Positions 42,467 to 53,821 of a DNA stretch of 64,000 nt are shown piece after piece. The notes below the pieces were generated by a model that saw nothing but the letters and a program-made list of their open reading frames with translations, searched no databases and was not told the DNA's origin. The stretch comes from Sorex araneus (lineage: Eukaryota; Chordata; Mammalia; Eulipotyphla; Soricidae): the NCBI RefSeq assembly GCF_027595985.1, contig NC_073305.1, forward strand, positions 181,479,449-181,543,448. Direction: 5' to 3'. The translations under genes were made by a program, and so were the position numbers. Positions within the stretch are counted from its first letter, which is position 1, and each line of letters starts with the position of its first letter.

Positions 42467-42647
42467 GGGGGCTGGAGCAATAGCACAGTGGGTAGGGCGT
42501 TTGCCTTGCACGTGGCCGACCCTGGTTCAGTTCCCAGCATCCCATATGGTCCCTTGAGCACCGCCAGGGGTGATTCCTGAGTGCAGAGCCAGGAGTAACC
42601 TCTGTGCATTGCCGGGTGTGACCCAAAAAGCAAAAAAATAAAATAAA
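42467..42647 (+). mobile_element. SOR SINE, young, inserted in the 3' end of an older SINE
   Basis: GGGGCTGGAGCAATAGCACA to GTGTGACCCAAAAAGCAAAA plus an AAAT tail. The flanking AAGCACAGCTAGG and AAGCACTGCTGGG are an imperfect TSD. Confidence 0.9.
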
Positions 42648-42675
42648 ATAAGCACTGCTGGGTATGGCACAAAAA

Positions 42676-42677
42676 CA

Positions 42678-42720
<43 letters not shown>
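42676..42720. repeat. AAAT microsatellite
   Basis: About 11 AAAT units forming the tail of the older SINE interrupted at 42467. Confidence 0.93.
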
Positions 42721-42721
<1 letters not shown>

Positions 42722-42939
42722 GAATTGGTGCCATCTCTTATATGAACTCAAGTCTCAAATGCTATTCCTTGATTTTTCCGAGTAGACCCAAAGCAAACTG
42801 TCTGTAAATGGGTGCAGGCCCTTCAAAGCTGTTCCTTTGGCAGGCACATACCCTTCTGCTGCTCTTACTTTAAATAACTTTAGAATTCTTCCCAAGGATT
42901 TTTTTTTTTACACTTACAGGATCAGGTCCAAACGTGAAA

Positions 42940-43350
42940 AATGAAACCTTCGTGCTCTGGACCCTGTCAAGCTCTCAGGACTTGTTACTATTCTCTCCCC
43001 TCCGACTGCTTCCTTGAAATCACAAACGTTCTCCTGCCCAAACTCACCCCCAGCCCTCATCTTCATCCATAAAAAAATAAATAAAAATTAAATTAAAAAA
43101 ATTAAAAATCTTTGCCCACAGACATGTTCTCTCACAAATCCTCACTTCTCCTCCCATCCCTGACAGGCCAAGAGAGAGTTGGCCACTTTGGGGTCCTCCC
43201 TCTGTCCCCCATAACTGCCCTTATTGTGAGGGGCTGTGCTGACCTGTCTATCTTAGTTTGCCCTGTCAGCGTGTGAGCTTCTCGAAGCCCAGAGCAGTAT
43301 CCTTCGCGGGGATATCCGCTACCACTTACACAGCCAGCTCCCTGCGAGTC
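42940..43350 (+). mobile_element. L2-like relic
   Basis: TGCTTCCTTGAAATCAC near 43010 and TGTGAGCTTCTCGAAGCCCA near 43274 follow the order of L2 3'-region motifs (CCTTCCTGAAATCAC, then GTGAGCTCCTTGAGG). Confidence 0.4.
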
Positions 43351-43439
43351 ATTGAGATGGAAGAGAATCGGCCTGAAGCAGGTAAGGCCAACGTTGTGTG
43401 ACCCATTCCTTTCAACACCCTCTGTGTGCTCAGGTCAAA

Positions 43440-43622
43440 GCTGGAGCCAGAGAGCTAGAACAGCAGCTGAGGCACTTGCCTTTCATGCAGCTGGCCCAGG
43501 TTCAAGTCCTGAGATCCCATGGGGTCCCCTGAGCCCAGCCAGGAGTGATCCCTGAGCACATAGCCAGGATTAAGCCCTGAGCATCACTGGGTCTAGTCTC
43601 CACACACAAAACCCACCCCCCA
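43440..43622 (+). mobile_element. SOR-type SINE, old
   Basis: GCTGGAGCCAGAGAGCTAGA head, CCCAGGTTCAAGTCCTGAGA and CATCACTGGGTCTAGTCTCC. Confidence 0.75.
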
Positions 43623-43767
43623 AAACAGAAGCTCCTGGATGGATGGATGCCTCTTCAGAGGTGGACTCAGAGAGACTCAGTGAGAGACTGGGTGGGGTGG
43701 GAAGGTGGGGTGGAGTGGCCTGGGAGAGAAAAGAAGCTAAGTTGATTCTGATTGGTTTGGTTTGGTT

Positions 43768-43915
43768 TCTGAATCACACCCAGTGGGGCTCAGGGCTTAC
43801 CCTGGCTCTGCGCTTCCGGTGGTACTCAGGGGACCATGTGCAGCGAAGGGGACTGAACCAGGCTCAGCAGGATAAGAAGTAAGCACCTTGCCTACTCTAC
43901 CGTCTCTCCAGCCAA
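43768..43915 (-). mobile_element. SOR-type SINE, old
   Basis: AATCACACCCAGTGGGGCTC to CTCTACCGTCTCTCCAGCC. Confidence 0.72.
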
Positions 43916-43939
43916 AACATTTTTTTCCCAGGGGCAGGA

Positions 43940-44046
43940 GTTTGGGGCCACCTTTGGCGGTACTTGGGGCTCACTCTGGTTCTGTCTCCAAGGTCACTCC
44001 AGGAAGTACTCAGGGGACCATGGGCAGTGCCAGGGATCAACCCTGT
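43940..44046 (-). mobile_element. SOR-type SINE, 3' part
   Basis: GGGGCCACCTTTGGCGGTAC to GGGCAGTGCCAGGGATCAAC; the tRNA-like head is absent. Confidence 0.6.
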
Positions 44047-44065
44047 CCAAAATGACTCTGATTTG

Positions 44066-44232
44066 GTTTCCTTTGGGGGCCACATCCGGCAGTGTTCAGG
44101 GCTCGCTCCTGGCTCACACTCTGGGGTCACTCCCTGTGGGGCTTGGAGGAACCATTTGGGATGCCGGGGATCAATGCCGGGCCGACGACAAGCAGGGTGA
44201 ATGCCCTACCCCCTGCACTATGGCTCTGGCCC
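44066..44232 (-). mobile_element. SOR SINE, middle-aged
   Basis: GGGGGCCACATCCGGCAGTG to TGCACTATGGCTCTGGCCC. Confidence 0.8.
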
Positions 44233-44259
44233 TCACATCACACTTTAGAACCCTTCCCT

Positions 44260-44432
44260 GGGCTGGAGCCATAGTACAGCAGGTAGGGCATTTGCCTTGC
44301 AAGTGGCCAACCCGGGTTCAATCCCCAGCATCCCATATGGTCCCCTGAGCACTGCCAGGGTGATTCCTGAGTGCAGAGCTAAACTAAGCCCTAAACAACG
44401 GCTGGGTGTGACCCAAAAAGCAAAAGCAAAGA
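44260..44432 (+). mobile_element. SOR SINE
   Basis: GGGCTGGAGCCATAGTACAG, B box GGGTTCAATCCCC, CTGGGTGTGACCCAAAAAGC. Fourth SINE in under 700 bp. Confidence 0.88.
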
Positions 44433-45116
44433 AAAAACACCTCTTCCCTATTCTTTCTTTAATCTTCCTGTTGAAATTCTAAGCAAGCCCACAGGCATCT
44501 ACCCATGAAGAATCTGCAAATCTCTCCCTCCTCCCAAAGAGCATCTAACCCAGACCCAGCCTGTCACCTACTAATGATCCACCCGCCACCTCACCCACCA
44601 TCCCTGCATGATGCTCTAGTGCTGGACCAGATGCTTTGCCTGTGCCGCCTTCCAGAGTCTATCCTGGCACCACAGAGCCCTGAGGACCCCAGCCCCCAGC
44701 ACTGCCAGGAGGGTTACCCGCACACTAGAGAACAGTGAAAATAAGTGCCCAAGTGGTGGGCACCGACTAAATGAACGGCAGCTGCTCAGTAATTTTCTGA
44801 GTCCTCCAATGAGAGACCCAAGCGACTGGTTGCCTTTGAAGCACTATCGGATTCTGTTTCGTAAGGCAGCTGACTTCAGTTCTATCGCTGTGAGAACAAT
44901 TGAGCAGTCACCCCACCACACCCCGAGACACGCCCCTGAGCCGGTTGTCAGGAAGGTGGGTGCGCTCCCTGCGTTCACTTTCACTGAAAGCCCAACTGGC
45001 AAGGTGTCAACTGGCAGAACCAGATCAAAGTCGATGTTTTCTTTCCTGAACTAGGAAATCGATTTGTGATGGTGAGGACAGAACCTGAACTCATTCTTTT
45101 AAATGTTAAACACTTG
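44433..45116. other. Unique DNA
   Basis: Nothing recognised. Confidence 0.5.
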
Positions 45117-45463
<347 letters not shown>

Positions 45464-46237
45464 ACTTGAAATTCTTTTAAAAAGGTAAAAGTTGGTGGGG
45501 CACCACTCAGAGGGTCCAGGGCCCCCACTGGAGAATGTGCTGGCCCACCCAGCAGCTCAGCACAGATCCGAGGATGAGAAACTGCTCAGGTCCTGCAGTG
45601 TGGAGGACCCCAGGGGGCACCCGGGGACCTCCAGGGCTGCATCCTAGAACCATGAGGTGGGCAAGATGAAAGCTGGGCAGAGCACCAGGCACTCTTTCCT
45701 GGCCCTGAAATATCAATGTACCCCAGTACATTGCTCCTCTCTCCTCCCTCCAGTGCTCTTTCTAGAACCAGGTCACACATAGGTGGGGGTGCCCAAGACA
45801 CATGGGCCCGAGTTATGGTACCTGTGCACCCTCTCATTCTCAAGCTCACTGGGGTCCCACACCGTCCACAATGCTCGTACTTCCCTGGTTGGGGTGCTAG
45901 CCTGGGGCCGCACACTTTGGTAGCTGTGATTCTTCCTCAACCCTGGACCAGAGATCACACAGTCTCTGGCAAAACCACGAAACCACAGGGCCCCAGAGGC
46001 CTGGCCAGTGATTCTGACTCGACTCTGTTCTCCACCCTCCTGATGTTTGGCCTGTCGCTCAATGAGGGCGCTGAGTCTGGCTCTCTCCAGCGTTTCACCT
46101 CAGGCTTCCTCTTGCCTTCTGCCCTGGCACTCCACCTCGCTCCGTGCATGGCGGCCGTGAGGTCTGTCACTGCCCCCAAAATCGTCTAGATACAACTGAA
46201 AATGATCACACTGGACAAGAACTGAATGTTGAAAGGA
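45464..46237. other. GC-rich unique DNA
   Basis: A 157-codon plus frame (45716-46189) and a 109-codon minus frame overlap; neither shows a family signature. Confidence 0.45.
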
Positions 46238-46352
46238 GGTGAGGTGCTAAGCATGGTACCCTTTCAGGAACAGTATTGCAAACCGCAGTGCCTAAACTCA
46301 GTCATGAACAACTTTGTCACTCTATCTCATGGTGATTCAATGAAAAATATAA
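46238..46352 (+). mobile_element. Short L1 3' end (left of a tail-to-tail pair)
   Basis: TATTGCAAACCGCAGTGCC, CATGAACAACTTTGTCAC, CATGGTGATTCAATGAAAAA; the polyadenylation hexamer is mutated to CAATGAAA. Confidence 0.75.
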
Positions 46353-46354
46353 AT

Positions 46355-46600
46355 TTTAATTTTTTTAAATTTTATTGAATCACCGTGAGATAGCTTTCAT
46401 GTTTGGGCTACAATTACACAATGATCAAACACCCATCCCTCCACCAGTGTACATTCCCCACCACCAATATTGCCAGTATACCCCCCTTTCCCACCCTCCC
46501 CCTGCCTCCAGGGCAGACCATATTCCCCATACTCTCTCTCTCTACTTTTGGGCATTTTGGCTTGCAACACAGACCCTGAGAGGTCACTCATCCCTGTTTC
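46355..46600 (-). mobile_element. L1 3' end, antisense (right of a tail-to-tail pair)
   Basis: Begins with the tail complement TTTTATTGAATCACCGTGAG and carries CAATGATCAAACACCCATCC, CCACCAGTGTACATTCCCC and TTTTGGGCATTTTGGCTTGC, close to the young consensus. Confidence 0.88.
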
Positions 46601-47317
46601 TTGGAAACAAGAGAGGTGGAAGTAAAAATAAACCAGAATCAAATGCCAGCTTGTTTTCCAAAAGCAAAGTGTCCGTGCGGCATCGCTAGAGCAGCAGATC
46701 GCCTTTCAAAGACCCCAAACATCAAAATATATAGCTGCAGCGTTCTGTTTAATTGACTTCAAAATATTCTTGTGAGTTCAACTGTGAAGCCTGACCTCAC
46801 AGTCAAGGGTATCAACCTCCCAACACAGCTATTTTGGTCTCGCCCTGACCTTGGGCGGCGTGTCCGTTTCCTTCTGCAGCAGATACGAGTCCTGTAACCC
46901 GGCCCCGCGTCCCTGGGCGAAGGAGTCAACCGTTTATCACGGTACATCCGGCTGAGCGCCAAGCCTGCTCACTGAAGCTTGGGCCGGATGGGTCAGATAT
47001 CTAAATCTTTGAAAAGGGACTCCCTTTCATGTAAAGAGAAGGAGAGAAAACATAAAAGGAGGTCATAATCATGAGCACGTTGCCTGCTTGTGTGTCTCTA
47101 TCCACATAATTAAATGGGTGGGCTAAGACTAATCCTTTAAGAAGGTTGGGTTGAGACATGGTAAGAGATGGTAAAAGATACATGGTAAGTATCTTTCAAA
47201 TAACCTCTCGTCCTCCACACTGTACCAATAAGCAAGTTGTCGTTTGCATTTTATACTTTATAAAATCATTCCTCTTCGAAAAATACTCCTTTTGGTGGAT
47301 GCTTGGGTTTGAGTTTG
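46601..47317. other. Unique DNA
   Basis: Short CpG-rich patch at 46845-46930; nothing else recognised. Confidence 0.5.
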
Positions 47318-47476
47318 GGTTTGGGGCCACACCCAACAATGCTCAGGGATTACTCCTGACTCTCAGGAATAACGCCTGGCTGTGCTTCAGGGACCGAATG
47401 GGATGCTGGGGATGGAACCCAGGTGAGCCACATGGAAGGCAAACACTCTATCTGCTATAGTATCACTCCAACCCTC
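47318..47476 (-). mobile_element. SOR SINE, middle-aged
   Basis: GGGGCCACACCCAACAATGC to ATAGTATCACTCCAACCC, with a ~7-bp deletion at ACTCTCAGGAATAACG. Confidence 0.8.
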
Positions 47477-48335
47477 CTTTTGTTTCATTTTAAGAAAACA
47501 ATTGTTAAAAAGGAAAAAAAAACAATTGTTAACTATTGTCATGTTTATCACAAACTAGCTTCCACATTCTCTCAAAACAACCCAAGACAGAATTTAGAAC
47601 TCAGCGATCTATTTTCTCCTTGGTTTACTGGATTGGCAATGAATTTCAAGTTCTTAAAATTCAAAAGGCAAAATAGCCACTGTGCATAGCCACTTTCCCT
47701 GACAAAGCATCCTTGGATGAATGATTAAGTAAGTTGGAAAAGAATTCCAAGTCAAAGTTCCTCGTGGTTTTACTGTAACTATTGATGGTGACCTCCGGCT
47801 TCCCGGGGGTCGTTGATGGACCCTTTGACACGCTGCTCTCATCTTTATCAGACTGGTATGCCTCCTGCCCCCACCGTGATGGCTGCTACCTGCTAGAGGC
47901 TCACAGTTGCCCCTCTCTGCAGATCTGGCTTCACCCTCCCTCCCCACAGGCCCAGGGCACCACTGGGTGAGCTTCCCGCTACAGTCATCTTGCCTCAAGG
48001 TACCTCAGACTGCAGTAGTACCCTGGATGAGCATCAAAAACCATGACTTTTGCTTGCTTTTTTACTGTTTTCCTCCAGTTTGTAGGTTTGTCTCTCCACA
48101 AATCACCTGTACAAGGAAGTAAATCACTCCCTTCTGGCCTAAGACAGTGCCTTCAGATGCCCTAGTGAGGAACATTTATAGTTGATATTTAGATTTGTAA
48201 AATTCATGTCATGTATGATTTCATCTGAATTTAATATGATTTGCAATAGATTAAAATATTTTCAGAGGAACAGAGAGAGTACAGAGGTTAAGTACTCTCT
48301 TACTTAATTGGTATTATAAACCAATACCCCTTAAG
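47477..48335. other. Unique DNA
   Basis: AACAATTGTT occurs twice at 47498-47532; otherwise nothing recognised. Confidence 0.5.
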
Positions 48336-48348
48336 AAGATATTTTGTC

Positions 48349-48516
48349 AGGGCTCAAGCAAGAGCACAGCACGTAGGGCATTTGCCTTGCATGCAGCCAT
48401 CCTGAGTTTGATTCCCAGCATCCCATAGGGTTCTCTGAGAACAGCCAAGAATAATTCCTGAGTGCAGAGCAAGGAGTAACCCCTGTGCATTGGCAGGTGT
48501 GAAGCCAAAAAAAAAA
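48349..48516 (+). mobile_element. SOR SINE with 13-bp TSD
   Basis: AGGGCTCAAGCAAGAGCACA to GGTGTGAAGCCAAAAAAAA. TSD AAGATATTTTGTC at 48336-48348 and 48517-48529. Confidence 0.92.
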
Positions 48517-48540
48517 AAGATATTTTGTCTATTTGGTTTT

Positions 48541-48694
48541 TTGTCCGCACCCATGATGTTCCCCTAAGCCCATGATGCTTGGAGACTACTGCTGGTTCAG
48601 TGGTGAGTGTTGTTCCTGGCAGTGCCAGGAAAGGGGCCTGAGTCTCCTGCATGCAAAGCATACCTCAAGCCTGCTGAGCTATCTCTCTGGCCCA
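48541..48694 (-). mobile_element. SOR-type SINE, old
   Basis: GTCCGCACCCATGATGTTCC to TGAGCTATCTCTCTGGCCC. A short internal repeat (AAGCCCATGATGCT) is unusual. Confidence 0.65.
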
Positions 48695-48787
48695 AAATTT
48701 TTTTTTAATTTTATAAATTACTTCAAAGAAACTACCAGCTTTCCAACCCTCTTATTCAGGTATGATGAAATCTAAAATGCTATCCTC

Positions 48788-48886
48788 TGAGTGTTTGAGC
48801 ATTGTATAACTGAGACTTTAACCTGAACGCTTTGTAACTTTCCATATGGTGAATTAATAAAAGAATTAAAAAAAATAAAAATAAAT
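48788..48886 (+). mobile_element. 99-bp L1 insertion with perfect 14-bp TSD
   Basis: Holds only the terminal TGAGCATTGTATAACTGAGA, CTTTGTAACTTTCCATATGG, GAATTAATAAAA and an AAAT-type tail. TSD AAAATGCTATCCTC at 48774-48787 and 48887-48900. Confidence 0.9.
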
Positions 48887-49018
48887 AAAATGCTATCCTC
48901 ATTAGCAGAATGATCGAATGCTCTGAAGCAGGGAAATCAAATTCAAGAATACTTATTGTACTTGACATTCATGGGGGACATCGAAAATACACGTAACAAT
49001 AAGACACAGTATTTTTTT

Positions 49019-49186
49019 TTGGTTTTTGGGTCACACCTGGCAATGCACAGGGGGTTACTCCTGGCTCTGCACTCAAGAGTTACCCCTGACGGTGCTCAGG
49101 GGACCATATGGGATGCTGGAAATCGAACCCGGGTCAGCCACGTGCAAGGCAAACGCCCTACCCGCTGTGCTATTGCTCCAGCCCCA
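49019..49186 (-). mobile_element. SOR SINE, young, with TSD
   Basis: GGTTTTTGGGTCACACCTGG to GTGCTATTGCTCCAGCCCC. TSD ACAGTATTTTTTT at 49006-49018 and 49187-49199. Confidence 0.93.
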
Positions 49187-49268
49187 ACAGTATTTTTTTA
49201 ATTGGTGAAAGATAATTCCCAATACAAGAATAAAGCTGACTGATAAGATGGTTCTAAAATCTTATATC

Positions 49269-49449
49269 TTTTTCTTTTTTTTTTTTGCTTTTTGGGTCAC
49301 ACCCGGCGATGCTCAGGGGTTACTCCTGGCTCTGCACTCAGGAGTTACTCCTGGCAGTGCTCAGGGGACCATATGGGATGCTGGGAATCAAACCTGGGTC
49401 GGCCGCGTGCAAGGCAAATGCCCTACCTGCTGTGCTATCGCTCCAGCCC
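49269..49449 (-). mobile_element. SOR SINE, very young
   Basis: Near consensus: GCTTTTTGGGTCACACCCGG to GTGCTATCGCTCCAGCCC. TSD CTTATATC at 49261-49268 and 49450-49457. Confidence 0.93.
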
Positions 49450-49735
49450 CTTATATCATTTTTTTTAAATCTCAGAATGCCCTCTTCCCATGAATAGATA
49501 ACACTATAAAACTGGGAAATGGGCGGGGGGGAGGGAAGAGAGTTTGGGCTATACTCCAACTGTCATTGCAAAGTCAATGTAAGCAGAACCCCATTATCAA
49601 ATCTTGAAGTCAGAATAAAGGGTGAACTCTGTCATCAGCCCAAAGGATTCTTTGTGTCTCTGAATATGCCTGGAATGCCAGGCTACAAGATTTATGAAAT
49701 AATGATGAAAACACATTAAAGCACATTGATATTTC

Positions 49736-49803
49736 AGGGCCAGAGAGGTAGCTGAGCGGTAGGTGCAAGCTTTGCAGATAGTCTCATTCCCAGACCAAAT
49801 ACA
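49736..49803 (+). mobile_element. SOR-type SINE, head only, running into a CA repeat
   Basis: GGGCCAGAGAGGTAGCTGAG and CAGATAGTCTCATTCCCAG (decayed B box), then CACTCACACAAACACA. Confidence 0.55.
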
Positions 49804-49837
49804 CTCACACAAACACATACACTCACCCACACACACA

Positions 49838-49873
<36 letters not shown>

Positions 49874-49874
49874 G
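49803..49874. repeat. CA microsatellite ending in TATATA
   Basis: An imperfect left part, about 15 pure CA units, then TATATATA; it grows out of a truncated SINE head. Confidence 0.9.
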
Positions 49875-50583
49875 ACAACTGAAATTTCTTTTTTGAAGTC
49901 TTAGGTGGTAGATCAATCTATTAGTAAGGGGCACAAAAAATAAGAAGCAAAAACTGATGTGTTGGTCATTTAGTTAAAAGTAATCTATATTTTATTCCTA
50001 GGGATAAATTGGGATTTTTACTTTTAATCAGGAATGTCTGTTTTGTAACATGATCTTGACCCAGAAGGACTGCATATAAAAGACAAATAATCTCCTTACC
50101 AACTGAGGATCAAGTCGTAATGCTAAAAGCCAAAAGGAAAATATACTGCCTTATTTTCCTAAAGAATGAAAGCAAATGAGAGGAATGCAGCTTAATCATC
50201 TCTGCATATACACAGGGATTAATCCCATTGTTAGTTCTCTTGGAGCTCTAACCATAAAACAAATCCGATTTAAAATTAACTATCCATGACTTGAACATCT
50301 GAAGAGCCTTTCTACTTGTGAAGGAACTCGACGGGAGAATGTGTACTTTACAAAAGAGGTTACCATTGTTGGAACAACTCAGGAGCCACTCTTTTAGAAC
50401 TACCTTCACAGTATATTCTTTTGAAATTTTTCAGTGGTGAAAATCTTGGCCTTTGAGGTTGGATTGGGTCTCACGAACAACCTGGAACACCACTCTACCC
50501 TCAGACAAGCCTGAGGACAACAGAGAGGTAGGGTAAAAGTGTAGTTAATGATAGTTGTGAAGTCCTTGGCAGAAACATTCAAG
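49875..50583. other. Unique DNA
   Basis: Nothing recognised. Confidence 0.5.
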
Positions 50584-50593
50584 CACAGATGTG

Positions 50594-50770
50594 TTTTTTT
50601 TCTTTTTGGGTCACACCCAGCAATGCACCGGGGTTCCTCCTGGCTCATGCACTCAGGAACTACTCCATATGGTCCTGGCTCGGGGGACCATATGGGATGC
50701 TGGGAATCGAACCTGGGTCGGCCGAGTGCAAGGCAAACACCCTACCCACTGTGCTATCGCTCCAGTCCCT
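50594..50770 (-). mobile_element. SOR SINE, young, with TSD
   Basis: CTTTTTGGGTCACACCCAGC to GTGCTATCGCTCCAGTCC. TSD CACAGATGT at 50584-50592 and 50774-50782. A ~10-bp extra segment (GGTCCTGGCT, 50672-50681) duplicates nearby sequence. Confidence 0.9.
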
Positions 50771-50789
50771 AAACACAGATGTTAACACA

Positions 50790-50950
50790 CAGACTGGAGC
50801 GATAGTACTACAGGTAGGGTGTTTGCTTTGCACCAGCCAACCCGAGTTCAATCCCCGCATCCCATATGGTCCCCCAGGCACCGCCAGGAGTAATTCCTGA
50901 GTGCAGAGCCAAGAGCATCACTGGGTGTCACACCCCCCCCCAAAAAAAAG
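50790..50950 (+). mobile_element. SOR SINE
   Basis: AGACTGGAGCGATAGTACTA to GGGTGTCACACCCCCCCCCA; TAACCCCTG is missing from the 3' half. It lies head to head with the previous copy. Confidence 0.85.
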
Positions 50951-51764
50951 AAGCTAACACAATGGGGTCCTAGCCTGTACTCAATGTCCTACCCCAGCCA
51001 TCTCTCTCTCAGACTCTTTTAAGCCACAGGAAGTGACTATATCAAGTAATTTAATCTGCGCAACTTAATCTCATACTAAAATTTGTTGAGTTTTTCTTAT
51101 AGACCTTAACTTCAACTCTCTGGACACAAAACAAAACTTCTGAAAATAATACTCTAAGCAATAATTCCTCTGTTTGAGAACTTGACCAGTATGAAGTTTG
51201 AGTCCTTGTAGCTGACTGCTAATCCGTTACTTTGCCTTCAATCTTTAAATTGAAGGCGGTGCTGATAAAAGCGTGGGTACTGCATTCAAGTCCTGCAACC
51301 ACAGGTGATATACGAGAGCCATCACTCACCCAATCTAGGCTCAAATTAAGCACTCGTTAGACGGAGACAATCATCTTCCTTCTTTACATTGCTGTTGCAC
51401 AGAGCTGCTGGAGACACACTAAATCAGTCTCTATGAGTCATGGTTACTCTGTGTAGCCCTTGAGAAGCATGGCCTTCAGAGAGAAAGGACTCCCTGTGGA
51501 ACGCCAGCCCAGGAGGACACGGCTGGAAGGAACGTGGTGGTGAGACTGAGCAGGGGAAGGAAAGGGTGACGACAAGGCGAGTCACAGCTGAAAACAGTTG
51601 GTTTTGTTCTTCCAGGTTTGGGACTGTCTGAAAACAGAAGGTTTTTCAGCTGGAGGTAGACTAACCTCAATGGTCTTTCAACTGAAGGCAAAGCAATTCC
51701 TGTATTATTGCTCCAGCCACATAAGGCATTTATTTCATTTTTTTATCTTTTAAATTTTGGAGGT
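50951..51764. other. Unique DNA
   Basis: Nothing recognised. Confidence 0.5.
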
Positions 51765-51918
51765 CACACCCGACGATGCTCAGGGGTAACTCCTGGCTCT
51801 TCACTCAGGAATTACTCCTAGTGACTGCTCAGGGGACCTTATGGGAAGTCAGGAATAGAACCCAAGTAGGTTGCTTGCCTTGCAAGCGCCCTACCCACTG
51901 CATTATCTCTCCAGCTCC
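51765..51918 (-). mobile_element. SOR SINE, middle-aged
   Basis: GGTCACACCCGACGATGCTC to GCATTATCTCTCCAGCTCC. Confidence 0.82.
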
Positions 51919-52214
51919 TATCCTAAGTATCCTAAGAAGTTCACGTGCTCCTGAGTCTGAAATGCAGTGTGCTAGAACCCAAATAGTTCTCATCTTTGAT
52001 GTAAATAAGATGGTGAAGCCAAACCCAAGCAAAAGGTGGAACAAGCTTCTTGTGGAAGCCTTGTGGGAAGTTCCTTCTAGTTGGTATTTACTAAAAATCT
52101 TGAATTTATTATGACCATCATTAATAAAAGAAAATTTGTCATAAAGAAGCAGAGGAACTAAGTTTCCATCATTAGGTTGAATACATGTTGCTGTTGTTTT
52201 TTTCATTTTTAAAG

Positions 52215-52271
52215 TTTTATTTATATATATAATCACTATATATATAGTGATATATATTCAACTATATATAT
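52215..52271. repeat. TA-rich tract with a 20-bp palindrome
   Basis: ATCACTATATATATAGTGAT (52232-52251) is a perfect palindrome in the TA sequence that precedes an RTE-tailed SINE. Confidence 0.88.
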
Positions 52272-52455
52272 ATTTGATTCCTCCATCCCTCTTGGAGAGC
52301 CTGGCAAGCTACCGAGAGTATCAAGCCCGCGCGGCAGAGCCTGGCAAGCTACCCGTGCATATTGGATATGCCAAAAACAGTGACAATAAGTCTCTCAATG
52401 AGAGACGTTACTGGTGCCTGCCCGAACAAATCAATGAGCAACGGGATGACAGTGT
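52272..52455 (+). mobile_element. RTE-tailed SINE, 5'-truncated at the B box, subfamily A
   Basis: Begins at TTTGATTCCTCCATCC with no A box and carries the subfamily A mark CTCAATGAGAGACGTTACTG. Its GACAGTGTGATAT tail runs straight into a TA tract shared with the next copy. Confidence 0.85.
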
Positions 52456-52456
52456 G

Positions 52457-52496
<40 letters not shown>

Positions 52497-52497
52497 T
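52456..52497. repeat. TA tract between two RTE-tailed SINEs
   Basis: About 20 TA units with one TACATA interruption. Confidence 0.93.
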
Positions 52498-52695
52498 CGA
52501 TTCCTCCGTCCCTCTTGGAGAGCCTGGCAAGCTACCGAGAGTATCCTGCCTGCATGGCAGAGCCTGGCAAGCTACCTGTGGCGTATTCGATATGCCAAAA
52601 GCAGTAACAACAAGCCTCACAATGGAGATGTCACTGGTGCCCACTCGAGCAAATCAATGAGCAACAGGTTGACAGTGATACAGTGATACAGCAGC
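52498..52695 (+). mobile_element. RTE-tailed SINE, 5'-truncated at the B box, subfamily B
   Basis: Begins at the same internal position as the copy just upstream (TTCGATTCCTCCGTCC) but carries the subfamily B mark CACAATGGAGATGTCACTGG. The two are therefore separate subfamily members rather than a simple recent duplication. The tail is GTGATACAGTGATACAG, running into CAG repeats. Confidence 0.85.
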
Positions 52696-52859
52696 AGCAG
52701 CATTTATCATTTTTTAAATTAGGTCATTACATTTATCTATTAAAAAGTTATTTTTAAGATAGGTGTAGTGTTAGAATTATGTGCATGGGAAACCATCAAT
52801 ATTAGTATTATAAATCATAAAACTTATATCCATTTTTAATTTTTTAAGTTCTCTTTAGG

Positions 52860-53022
52860 GACCAGAGAAATAGTACAGTGGTGAAGGCCCTTGGCTTGCT
52901 CACTTCTGGTTCTATCCCCAACACCGTACATCTGTTCTATCCCCTGAGCAGCTCCGGGAGTGATCTCTGAGCACTGAGCCCAAAATAAGCACTACAGTGT
53001 GCTCCCAAAACAAAATAAAAAA
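52860..53022 (+). mobile_element. SOR-type SINE, old
   Basis: GACCAGAGAAATAGTACAGT head, GGTTCTATCCCCAACACCG and GTGTGCTCCCAAAACAAAAT. Confidence 0.72.
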
Positions 53023-53201
53023 TTATTACAATAAACATTCATGTTTCAGTCGTTTCAGTTATTTAATAATATTGCTCATAAGCTTTCACAAGGAAAGAAA
53101 TTCTCACCTGTTTCATGCCTTCTGTTGCAAGCAGATAGAAGGGGAGAAAGGCTGGTAAGAGCTTTTTGGAAAAAAATTAAAACTTATGAAGAAATTGCCT
53201 A

Positions 53202-53370
53202 GGGCTGGAGATAGAGCAGTTGCCTTGAATGCACCCAACTCGGCTTCAATCCCCAGCATCCCATATGGTCTCCCGAGCACCGCCAGGAGCAATGCCTGAG
53301 TGCAGAGCCAGGAGTAACACAGCATCACACGGTATGGCCCCAAACCAAAAACAAGCAAACAAACAAAAAA
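53202..53370 (+). mobile_element. SOR SINE, A box damaged
   Basis: GGGCTGGAGATAGAGCAGTT lacks part of the A box; CCCAGCATCCCATATGGTCT; tail of CAAACAAACAAAAAA. Confidence 0.8.
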
Positions 53371-53821
53371 CACATTACCTGAATTAGATCATGGAACATC
53401 TGGGACTTGGAGAGTATCTGTTTCCAGGAGGGTATTTTGAAAACAAAATAGGCATTTGTTACAGCAGGAATTGTCCAGGATCTGTCAGGAGACTATCATC
53501 GAACATTCTTGGCCTAACTCAACTTTTCCTTGTTTTTTCACCTGTGTATTGTTTTTAAAGCAGCCGTCTGAACCATAGAAATGGATGAGTTTGGGCAAAT
53601 AGTTTCTATCTCTTTGATAACTACCATCAATGTTACACTGAAAGTTTTTCTGTCATGTGTTTCTCGAAGAAATAGTCACAGCTGGTCAAATCTCACTGGT
53701 TACCTTTAATACCTGAGGTCTTAGCAGTAAATTTGTCTTCTTCACCCCAGCCCCCATACAATCTGCAATTTTTCTGACATATCAGATCTCAAGCATTTTG
53801 TCTAAGTACCTAAAAGATGGC
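53371..53821. other. Unique DNA
   Basis: Nothing recognised. Confidence 0.5.
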
